A stretch of 64,000 bases of DNA from Zymoseptoria tritici IPO323 (taxonomy: Eukaryota > Ascomycota > Dothideomycetes > Mycosphaerellales > Mycosphaerellaceae): positions 3,162,001 to 3,226,000 of the forward strand of contig NC_018217.1 of NCBI RefSeq assembly GCF_000219625.1, given 5' to 3'. The position numbers and the translations under genes were made by a program. Shown here piece after piece: positions 20,068 to 29,189 of this stretch. The first letter of the stretch is position 1, and the number at the start of each line of letters is the position of its first letter. Under the pieces are notes generated by a model. The model searched no databases, was not told the DNA's origin, and saw only the letters and a list, made by a program, of their open reading frames with translations.

Positions 20068-21510
20068 GTACACACCCGCTCGAATCTGGTGTGCTGAGTA
20101 TTACCCCAAACCAGAGAAGACTATGACGGCGGTCTCGACCACGGAAAAGTTTACCAAGACCGTCGGCGGTTGCAACAATACTCCGCCTCCGTCTTCTATC
20201 AAAAGTGAGGCAGAGCTCAAGCCGATGGCAGAGTCTGCAGAGCCTCATCTTAGGCCTCGCACGTCACAAGGACTTTGGGACATTTGGGACCTTGTTCGCA
20301 AGTAGAAAGATACCGTGAAGACGGTCTGCGATTGCATTCAGCCTGAGAAGACGATGATGCAGACGAAGACCACGACCTTGACTGTGACCGCATACACGAG
20401 TTGCAAGTCGACCTCGACCATGGGACAGCCTGTCGCCACCACGAGCATTAAGACTGCTACCACTGCCACCACGACTACCGGTACCATGAGCACTCGAGCG
20501 ACCGGCGCCACAACCACTTCTGGTGTCACAAATTCTAGCTCAACGACGGCATCCAGCGCCCTTTCCAGCACGGGGTCAAACGAGAGCCCGGCGATGGCGT
20601 CCCCAACGCCGTCATCTACAAAAACAGCAACCATAGCCTCGTATTCTACATCCACGTCTTTGACGACCGAATCGTCTGCAGCCGAATCTACGACTCTGTC
20701 GATAGTCTCTTCGTCCGCCACTTCGTCCACCGCTTCGACTTCCGCCTCGACCACCTCTTCTACGATACCGGAAATTCTGACGTCGTCTTCGACAACTCAA
20801 GCGACTTCGACAATAGAACCAGATTCAACGACGATGGATTCTACAACATCGTCTGTGACAACGTTTAGGTCAACTGCATCGTCTTCGGCAACGGTGTTGC
20901 CAACAATGTCCACTTCGATGACGCCGAATGCTGCCTCTACAAACATCATCATTAACCCGGGATTTGAAAATGGTTCCTTCACTGGTTCTTACATTCAGGC
21001 GGACAACTGGGACAGACCGAATGGGGGCTTTCCACAGGTCAGGAACAACATCGAAAGCGCACAATATGCTCACAGTGGAACGGCGTACGAGTGAGTTCCA
21101 GCATCGCCTTCGCTGCATGGCACCAGGCCTTCACTAACGCCAAAGCAAGGTCGTTGACGTCGTACAATTCGGATGACCACTACATCATCACCGCAATATC
21201 CCAAATGACCAGCCACGGATCTCCCGAAGTCGCTACTCTGAGCTACTGGTTCGCCGTAACCGCCGTCGAGACCGCTACCTGTACTTTCACCGTCCAGTTT
21301 GGGGGCGTTTCGGTCTACACGCAGACGATTACCTCTACCGATTCACCTGCAGATGGACAAGCCTCGGACTATAAGCAAGTGGTCGTGCCTGGGTTGATCT
21401 TGGGCGATAGCAAGGTACTCGAGTTCGACTTCTCATGCATCTCAACAACGACGTCTGAGTACGAAGGGAAGGGCGTTGTGTCGCTTGACGACGTTTTCCT
21501 AGGCTTCTGA
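20068..21510 (+). CDS. Ser/Thr-rich, probably cell-surface, protein with C-terminal beta-sandwich domain; 5' end incomplete
   Basis: Proposed exons are ~20068-20204, 20306-21090 and 21150-21510. The middle intron (20205-20305, GTGAGG...AGTAG) removes an in-frame TAG and joins ...PPSSIK to KDTVKTVCDC. The last intron (21091-21149, GTGAGT...CAAG, CTAAC branch site) joins ...SGTAYE to SLTSYNS. The N-terminal part has a Cys-bounded Thr-rich repeat (PEKTMTAVSTTEKF..., PEKTMMQTKTTTL...). A ~200-residue Ser/Thr mucin-like stretch follows. Then a ~170-residue domain begins NIIINPGFENGSF, the usual opening of galactose-binding-like/CBM beta-sandwich domains at the end of fungal wall proteins. A heavily O-glycosylated secreted or wall protein is inferred. 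The signal peptide exon was not found and no GPI signal is visible. Confidence 0.6.
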
Positions 21511-22488
21511 GAGGGGGCAGTCTTTTGACGAGGGGCATAATTGAACTCTACGGCGTTGCGAGGCATACTGCAAAAAAGAGCATATCGCAGTAAGGCAAGC
21601 AAGAGGGAGAAAAGAATTCGCAATTGTTTTTGGCGGATGTGGACCTCTGATACGATCGACGGCATTGCTTCCCACCGGCTTTCGCAACCAGTGCTTGTTG
21701 ACATTGCGTGTACAGAAACATGGTGAATGGTCAACGCTGACTGAAAGAAACGTTCTTGTTACCCGTTTACAGAGCCATCGAGGGCCATTGGCAGCGGTCT
21801 TGTCGTTGATCATCATCATCACTTCAGGAAGGCACCGCTCTCGCACACAGGAGCACGCTGACGACCTTGCCTTTGTTCCCTCGATAGGGCCTCATCTCGA
21901 TCTGGCTCCTGGACCTTTGATGGAAACGCATTCATCCGCGCCACAAGCACTGGAACATTCTGTTTCTCCTATCAAGGTACTCTCATACTTCCTTGCGGTT
22001 CGGAATTGAACCTGCAGGTCAACGTACTGCGAGGACCCGACAATCTGCATTCTGCACGCTACGCTCGAGAGTGTAACTGCGACGAGAAGAGAGTGACCAC
22101 ATCATGGAAGCCGTGATTGTGACGAGCAGAGAAGAAGGCGAGATCAAGGTGGAAACAAGGCAACCAGATCAGGACAGGACGACCAAGGAAGAGACACCAA
22201 GTTAACATGTCGCTGCTCTCGACTACGTGAAAGACGGACGGCGGCTGCAAGAATGGTCCAGTCCGCATCCCATCCTCCATCAAACGATATTTTGAATAAG
22301 CTCGAGCCGGACCATCCCTTCTTTCGACCTTCACCTCCATCTTCTTCCAACGCTCTCTCTCGAAACTCATGCTCCCCTCCCATCCCACCTCGCGGCGTCA
22401 AGACAGTCCTCAGATGTTGTCGTACCGGTATGCAGGGCGCAATGGCCATCCCTTCGCAAAGGCTGTGTCGACGCCATGAAGTAGTGGT
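21511..22488. other. Intergenic, no gene seen
   Basis: About 980 bp between convergent genes. No supported frame and no repeat that I could identify. Base composition resembles the euchromatic left part, not the RIPed block. Confidence 0.5.
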
Positions 22489-22735
22489 TCAAGGATAGCA
22501 ATTCACAAACCAGCCGTCGCTGTTCAAGATTGTTAACGGAACTCCCACGAAGCAAGCAAACAAATCGGCAAGTCGCAAAAACCTACTCTTGACACGTCCC
22601 TGATGATTGACAGGTGGTCACGCCGTTGTTGTCTGTGACGCTGGTGACGCAGCATTGTTGGCCTACGTAGTCGCACGCGCTGGCGATGGAGATGGTACAG
22701 CCGAGGATCGCGGCGACGACGGCGGTGAAGCGCAT
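22489..22735 (-). CDS. Small secreted cysteine-rich peptide (59 residues, two exons)
   Basis: Exon 1 is 22587-22735 and exon 2 is 22489-22519. The intron 22520-22586 has GTAGGT...GAACAG borders and a GTTAAC branch-like site. The product has a clear signal peptide (residues 1-20, MRFTAVVAAILG...SIASA) and a 39-residue mature part. Six cysteines lie at 21, 28, 29, 42, 48 and 57, an even number with an adjacent CC pair, so three disulfides are likely. Without splicing the frame ends at a TAG after residue 50 with only five mature cysteines. This is why I favour the spliced form. Small secreted Cys-rich proteins in fungi include effectors and antimicrobial peptides, but no family is recognised here. 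It lies 250 bp from the duplicated segment bordering the transposon block. Confidence 0.65.
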
Positions 22736-22989
22736 GATGGTTATGTGTGTGGGCTGGTGTTGAAGCGATGCGTTGATTCAAATTGATGGTTCGTTGCGTG
22801 TTTTTTCGTTGTCCGCGGGAAAAGTCGTTGGAGTGTTGGGAAATGGAAGAGAAGAGTGTGACTGGCGTGCTTATGAAGATGGACCACTGCTCCGCCCGGC
22901 GAAGCGGGAGATGGCAGTGCTTAAAGAGAGACTGGGATTGCGTGGCCTCTCTGCCCAAAGTTAGAACCAACAATGCTGACATGAACAGG

Positions 22990-24030
22990 AAGATCGCTCA
23001 CCGTCGAAAACTCAATCAGAGCACTCTTGAGGCACTGATCGAGTTTTCTTGCGGGCTGACGTTGACTCGGAGTCCGGACGGCCCGGTGACCAGGTTCAAG
23101 GACTGGCCAGGTGCTCTTCCTTTGCGGACGGATGCTGTACTGTGAAATTTGCCCTCATGTAACTTACAGGGTTGAACCCTCTTGACACAGGCTTTGCACG
23201 ACAACCTCGACGACGCGGGACGTCGCGGGCCATGGATTGTATGTCAAAGCACATGGCAACTGACCATCGCTGTAGGGACGCTCCCTCGGCGAGGGTTCCT
23301 GCATCCAGAACAATCGATGTAACTCTGAGGGACTTATCATCACTCCGGACACCGCCGCATGCAAGCCCGGTCCTTCTTCCCCTGTCAATGGCAACGAACC
23401 CTAGGGACGCTCCCTGAGCGGATCTTCCTGCGTTCAGCGCAATGGAAAGGAGGAAGTTGAGTTGCGTGGAGCTTGTTAGCGTTCGGCCTGATTTGATGCG
23501 TGTTCTCGAGGGTAACAGTCTTTGCCCGTTCAATCAGGGGAAGCTCAAAGGAGACTTCTACCCAAACTCATCAACGTCCTCCTTGCACACGTTAGCTCTG
23601 AAGAATGTGACACAACTTCGGACACCGCCGGATGCAAGCCCTGTCTTTTTTCGTCTGTTACTTGGTCCATCCTCGTAGCCTCTCTAGGGTGTTGCGATCG
23701 ACGACAGAGTCAGACAGCTGATGAGCATCTCACCGCTCTTCATGGCAACAGATCCCCGCTGTAGGGACGCTGAGCGGGATTCCATGCCTCCAGGACGACG
23801 GATGTTGCCTTGAGCGATTTGACTTCACCCCGCACCCCGCCGGATGCAAGCCCTGTCTTTACCCCTGTGTCACTTGGCCCATCCTTGTAGCCTCTCGGGG
23901 GTGCTGCGATCGACTACGCCGTACGGATTCGAACATCCGATGAGCGCCAGACGTTCGAGAGCACCTCATCCAAGAGCGCCTCGCTTCTCTTCTTCCTGTT
24001 CACATCCAGTCCTACACATAAGCTCTGCAT
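22990..24030. repeat. Left copy of a ~1 kb flanking duplication, with internal tandem units
   Basis: This segment matches 48470-49228 in the same orientation. Shared blocks include a start near gctcac(c/g)gtcgaaaact, then ggtgaccaggttcaaggact, gcacgacaacctcgac and gagcgcctcgct(t/c)ctctt. It is diverged but shows no RIP. Inside it, units around 23,340, 23,620 and 23,835 repeat a block with caccgccggatgcaagccc, and agggacgct recurs. The right copy has only one such unit. No coding frame is supported. In the right copy the same sequence lies directly upstream of a secreted peptide gene, so this may be a stranded promoter region. Confidence 0.7.
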
Positions 24031-24630
24031 CCCATTGCAAACTCGTCGGGTGGAGACAGGTACCTACAGGGGCAGGAATAAAGCGGGCGCTATACCGCAG
24101 CACCATACCAGAACAGTATAGCGATCACATCTCTCCTTCCACTTACGCCCTGTTCGCCTAGAAAGAGTTAGACACTAACATGGGACAGCCGTCCCGTCAA
24201 GGACCTTCGGCTTTTCACCGGAATCACCGCTCTACCAGCAATGGGATCTTCCTAATAAAAAGCCTTCGTTAACTTTAGGGTGCGTTTACCTCCTACTTAA
24301 GAATTAGTTATCTAGTAAAAACGCGAGATAATAGCTATTCTTACAACCGTTTACCTTACCGTCGCTGTAAATTAACTAGTTAATTCGTGTACGCTTAATC
24401 TCGCTACTCTATATCTATATAAGGTTAGTAAATAGCTGTCCTAGTAGTTTTGCTATTCTTATATACTATAGTATAAGAATAGCTATATCTTTAGTCCGTA
24501 CGATACTATAAAGGGAATAGTTATAAACCTTCCGAGTCTATAGTAATATCGCGTTGCCGAGCGCGTTATATACGTATAGTAATCTAGTCCTTATATATAT
24601 ACTATTCGTAAGACTAGCCGAGCTAATACT
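24031..24630. other. Junction and AT-rich RIPed start of the transposon block
   Basis: The non-RIPed sequence ends near 24,250. After that CA and TG become rare and TA frequent. I could not find a terminal inverted repeat for the Harbinger-like host element here. Confidence 0.5.
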
Positions 24631-24634
24631 ATAG

Positions 24635-25766
24635 AAGAAGAAGGGTAAGGAGCTAGCCTCCGGTCGTAAGCGTAAGGTAAAGAACGAGACTAATAATAAG
24701 GAAGATAAGGTAGTAGTAGTACCTAGATCTAGTAAGAGTAAGGGTAAGAAGAAGCTACGGAAGAAGTAGAAGAGGTAGGTCGAATATAGTAGTAACCTTC
24801 TACGGCTTAGTCGCTAGTCTAATAAGGAGATATCTATATTATTAGAGGCGTTATTAAGGCTTAAGAACCGCGCTCTCTTATAGTATAATAACTCGTTCGC
24901 GTCGAGGGACTTACGACCGATTATACGTAAGTTTTATAACCGGTAGTAGCGCTTCTTTAACTACTAGTTATTAGCGAATAAGTAGCGTAACTTAAAGAAG
25001 GTATATATACTATATACTACTTACTTAAAGTACATTAATAGATAGAATAGACACCCTACGAAGCTAGTAGACGAGGACGTCGAGGTAGCTTATTACGAAG
25101 CTTATCCTAAGTATAAGCCGTTTAGAGATAATTGTCTACTATTCTTAGAGGCTATCTTTGCTATTATAGGCTCTAATATAGCTACCGGGGAGCATACTAC
25201 GAATAGCCGTAACCTTACTACTCCCTCTAAAGATAAGGACGAGCGTAGTATTAAGAGCGACAATTCGGAGGGCGGTATAGATAAGGATACCGAGGGTAAG
25301 GAAGAGCGCGAGTCGTAGGACGTTAAGGTCGAAGAGGTAGAAGGAAGCGAGTAGATCCTAAGAGTAGCGTAGTTAGTAAAGGACAATAAGGAACGCTCGA
25401 AGAAGGCTAAGAAGGAGTCTATTATTAGTAAGGTTAATCCTTAGTATCTAAAGGTATTAGCAAAGATAGTAACACTATTATAGCTTACTATCGCCGCCCT
25501 AGCGAAGAAGGACGAGTAGAAGGAGAAGGAGCAAACCCTATTAGAGCTAGTTAGTAAACGGCTCTCTAAAGTAGGCGTACTTAAAGGTATTAGCGACGAC
25601 GACAAGGATCTACTTTTAATAGAGTTGTTAGTAAACCCTAACCTCGCCGTCGCCGCTAAACCGTACCTTAAGAAGGAGCTAAGTAGCCGCTTTAAGTCGT
25701 ATCTAAGAAGGATTATTACGAAGGCTAAACTAGCTCTATCTCTAATACTACTACCGGCGGCGCTAG
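24635..25766 (+). pseudogene. RIP-degraded lysine-rich ORF of the Harbinger-like element, first part
   Basis: One plus-strand frame gives a basic N-terminus (KKKGKELASGRKRKVKNE...), a middle ...RHPTKLVDEDVEVAYYEAYPKYKPF..., and an acidic/charged C-terminal half, interrupted by TAG/TAA codons. It is broken at 25766 by a SINE-like insertion and may resume at 26509. Harbinger elements commonly carry a second, DNA-binding protein gene convergent with the transposase, and this position fits that role. The family was not recognised by sequence. Confidence 0.45.
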
Positions 25767-26495
25767 ACGGCCGAACAGACTGCACCTTCACGCGGTGGCC
25801 GTCGTAAGTACCTTCCTTGGAAGGGAAACTAAGATAGTCTGGAAGAAACCTCCTCGAAAACCTCTCGAATCCGCCCGAAATCCTTCTCGAAATCCGCCTC
25901 GAAACACGAGCTACAACAGAACAACAGCACGATTCGAACGAATAGCCCTCTACGCTACGAACGAGAAGAAGAAGGAGAAGTAGTCCACTCTGCCCTATAC
26001 GCGCACCTCCTCGAAATCCGAACCGAAGCACTTTAAAGAGCTGGAACAGTCGGTAGAATCCACAACTCTGCGATCAACCTGCCTGCGTAGCTGTATGCGT
26101 TTGGAAGCGGCATATAGTTCTACAAAGGCGTATTAAGGACAAGAGAAGGCAGCGAGTTGGACAGCTGCTTTTGCACGGCATTTTGCACTGCTTTTGCATT
26201 CAAATTCGTAGCGTGTGTGCGAAGCGGAAGGATCCGCTGAAAATTCTGCAAAAGCTTGGCGCGAAAATTCTGCAGCCTTGGGCTGCAACACTCGTTTGAT
26301 TTCCTTTGTCTCGCATTTGTTTAAAGTCCTTTGGCATTGCCTTAGGCACGGGGTCTCCCCTAAGGTCAAAGAATACCGAAAAATCTGATTGTAACTAGAT
26401 CTACTGCTTTGCCTTTATAGCAAAGCCGTCCTACATAGTCTTGGACTCCGAAAGGACATAAATAGAACAAACAAACAAACAAACAAACAAACAAA
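25767..26495 (+). mobile_element. SINE-like non-LTR element, copy 1
   Basis: A 729 bp element starting acggccgaacagactgcacc and ending in an (AAAC)n tail. It is flanked by a 13 bp target duplication ccggcggcgctag (25754-25766 and 26496-26508). Its last ~180 bases, from about taggcacgggg through gccgtcctac to the AAAC tail, match the 3' end of the LINE at 34602-40192. There is no long coding frame. The 5' end is identical in position to copy 2, so it is a defined element and not a random 5' truncation. Confidence 0.8.
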
Positions 26496-26508
26496 CCGGC
26501 GGCGCTAG

Positions 26509-27027
26509 TAGCGGCGCTAGCGTAATATTAGATATACTATAATTAGTAGGCTAGTTATAGAGGCTCGCTGCCGCCGATTAGTATAATATAAGGCGGCCTA
26601 TATAGTAGTTATTAATAAAGAAGGTAGAGTTAACGAAGCGGAAGTTAGAAAGGTAATATTAAAGGTTGCTTACGCTAAACTAGTAATTTTAATAGTAGAG
26701 ATGCGTATAGGAAGGTAAGATACCCTTAAGTATCTTACTAGAGATAAAAGTAGGGCTATACTATCGATTTATATAGAGGTATTTTAAGAATTCGTCGTTT
26801 TTCGTCCGGATTAGGAAGGAGCTACCTTATTTTAGCGCTAATTTTAAGCTTTAAGTATAGCGCGGTATCTTCCTACTCCGCGATGTTCTCTATCTATAAA
26901 TACGAGAATCTTAGCGTATTTTAGAGGAGGTTTATATTATAGCCTTAGCGTAAGATATATACAATTTAACTAGTAAATATATATATTCTTTATAATAACG
27001 ACGTTTCTAAGTCTCTTACGGAATTAC
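26509..27027 (+). pseudogene. RIPed continuation of the Harbinger-like plus-strand ORF
   Basis: After the first SINE the plus strand can be read as ...KNSSFFVRIRKELPYFSANF... with many TAG codons where Gln or Trp would fit. It looks like the C-terminal part of the upstream ORF, cut off by the second SINE at 27043. Identity is unknown. Confidence 0.35.
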
Positions 27028-27042
27028 TAGTCGAATTCGTCG

Positions 27043-27773
27043 ACGGCCGAACAGACTGCACCTTCACGCGGTGGCCGTCGTAAGTACCTTCCTCGGAAGG
27101 GAAACCAAGACAGTCTGGAAGAAACCTCCTCGGAAGAAACCTCCTCGAAAACCTCTCGAAATCCGCCCGAAATCCTTCTCGAAATCCGCCTCGAAATACA
27201 AGCTATAACAGAACAACGGCACGATTCGAACGAACAGCCCTCTACGGTGCGAACAAGAAGAAGCAGTCCACTCTATCCTATACGCGCACCTCCTCGAAAT
27301 CCGAACCGAAATCGCACCTCTTTCCCTCTAGCGGAAAAGTGCACTTCAAAGAGCTAGAACAGTCGGTGGAATCTACAACTCTGCGATCAACCTGCGTAGC
27401 TGTATGCGTTTGGAAGCGGATGCAGTTCCACAAAGGCATATTAAGGATAAGAGGGGGCAGCGAGTTGGACAGCTGCTTTTCGAATTTGCAGCGTGCGTGC
27501 GAAGCGGAAGGATCCGCTGAAAATTCTACAAAAAGCTTGGCGCAAAAATTCTGCAGCCCTAGCTGCAGACAACGACACTCGTTTGATTTCCTTTGTCTTG
27601 CGCTGTTTTAAAGTCCTTTGGCATTGCCTTAGGCACGGGGTCTCCCCTAAGGTCAAAGAATACCGAAAAATCTGATTGTAACTAGATCTACTGCTTTGCC
27701 TTTATAGCAAAGCCGTCCTATATAGTCTTGGACTCCGAAAGGACGTAAATGGAACAAACAAACAAACAAACAA
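27043..27773 (+). mobile_element. SINE-like non-LTR element, copy 2
   Basis: A 731 bp element with the same 5' start and (AAAC)n end as copy 1. It is flanked by a 15 bp target duplication tagtcgaattcgtcg (27028-27042 and 27774-27788). It carries small indels relative to copy 1, including a duplicated gaagaaacctcctcg unit near 27,125. RIP damage is light, so it is younger than the surrounding DNA. Confidence 0.8.
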
Positions 27774-27788
27774 TAGTCGAATTCGTCG

Positions 27789-28569
27789 TCTAATTAAGGT
27801 CCCCTTATATCTAAGCCCTTTATTTCGAGGAATTCTTAATAATCCTTGTATATTAACTTAGCTATCTTATCTCGGAAGCGCACCCTATAGTTACTACTAA
27901 TATCTCTAAGGTTATCGAATCCGTCCTTATCCTTACCGTCCGTATCGTCGTTACTATCCTTATCGCGAGGGCCTAATAACTCCGGTTCCGAAGATAGAGG
28001 CTAGTTACTACTTAAGAGAATAAAGTTATAGAGTACGAAGTAGTAGAGGATAAACCGCGTCTACTTACGGATACTATACCTCCTATATACGCCCTATATA
28101 AGGATTAGAAACCGCTTCTTAAGGATACTAAAGACACGCTTAACTATATTACGTAGTTATAAATACCGTAGATTAAATAGCTCTTCCTTCGTCTTAGGTC
28201 GCCGCTACGCTACCCTCTACTCGCGGATATAATACCTCGTTTTCTCGTATAGTATAAGGAGCCTATCGTTAACCGTAGAGTAACCGCTATTAGTAAGGTA
28301 ATACTAACTAGGCGGTATATCGAATCCCTCCTTATATACCTTCTTTAATACGGTACTATCCGGTATAGAGCCCTCGTATCTAACGAGTACGAACTAGAAC
28401 ACTATATCGAGGTTATAAGCTACTATAGCGTTCTACGAGATCGTCCCCTTACGACTATTCTATATACCTCTAACTTCCTCCGGTAGATTTATCGGTAGTA
28501 ACGTACTATCGATAGCTCTAATAGCGTTCTTAAACTAGTAGAACTTACTAAATAGTAAGTAGCTAGTAT
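27789..28569 (-). pseudogene. Harbinger-like (DDE_Tnp_4) transposase, C-terminal part, RIPed
   Basis: Read on the minus strand from 28569 this gives the conserved DDE_4 pattern NAIRAIDSTLLPINLP, then SRKGTIS(*)NAIVAYNLD, VRYEGSIPDSTVL, PPS(*)YYLTNSGYSTVND and RYYIRE, ending FRDKIAKLIYKDY. The stops (asterisks) sit at expected Gln/Trp positions. The N-terminal part of the same gene is found at 48001-48400, after the inserted LTR element. The transposase is inactive from stops and from the insertion. Confidence 0.75.
28566..28569. repeat. Target-site duplication GTAT, left
   Basis: GTAT directly before the left LTR equals GTAT at 47997-48000 directly after the right LTR. Confidence 0.7.
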
Positions 28570-28843
28570 TGTGAGGGGGGAACTTCCAAAGGTTCCGATC
28601 TCCCGCGGATAGTAGCAGTGCGGACGTATGGAGTAGCATAGGGGGCAAAAAGGGCGGCAAACTGTATAATTAGAGTAAAAGGTAGGGGGGGTAAAGGAGG
28701 TAGTATTAAGAGCTCTGTACTGTTAGGCCTCGTGTGCGTAGGGTGGTGTCTCTGTAGGTCGGTGTCTTAATAATCCTCCGACCTGCATACGAAGCTAAAG
28801 CTAGATACAGACCGCACGTAATAGTACGATATTCCCTACTATA
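28570..28843 (-). repeat. 3' LTR of element A
   Basis: 274 bp, a direct repeat of 47723-47996. It lies downstream of the polypurine tract when read on the minus strand. Confidence 0.85.
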
Positions 28844-28845
28844 TC

Positions 28846-28859
28846 CGTCCCCCTCCTGT
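28846..28859 (-). other. Polypurine tract of element A
   Basis: The minus strand reads AGGAGGGGGACGGA immediately upstream of the 3' LTR, as needed for plus-strand DNA priming. Confidence 0.6.
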
Positions 28860-29135
28860 AGTGTCTAACCTAGACACTGCAAGAACCCAAACTATACTAT
28901 TATATACGCTTATAGCGTAAAAACCCTCCAGATCTAGCACTAGCGTCGTCCTTTTTAACTTGTTGCTAACGTAGACTGTCCCTATCCTCGGGTTTTGTAC
29001 CTACTACGTATATCTATCGCATGCATTGCATCCAAAACAAAAGAAACAAAACAAAAGAACTAACAAAAAGAAAAAAGAACCTTAAAACAAGCGCTAGTGC
29101 AGAAAACAGCCGCTCCTTATGTCCTGTTCGCACCA

Positions 29136-29178
29136 AATGTTTCCCAGACCCGATGCGGATTTTAGTCCGGGAAACATT
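29136..29178. repeat. Palindromic motif (copy 1) in element A
   Basis: Arms aatgtttcccagacc and agtccgggaaacatt enclose a 13-base spacer. The same palindrome with consensus arms TGTTTGCTAGACC / AGTCTAGGAAACA recurs at 32779, 33118, 33173, 42455, 45943 and 46206. Confidence 0.6.
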
Positions 29179-29189
29179 GTAAACCTATC

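Noticed and set aside
23915..23965. tRNA-like T-arm sequence ggattcgaacatccg
   Set aside because: No matching acceptor or anticodon stem could be drawn, and the segment is not conserved in the other repeat units.
26133..27656. Short similar frames in both SINE-like copies
   Set aside because: They differ by indels between the copies and contain no domain. The elements look non-coding.
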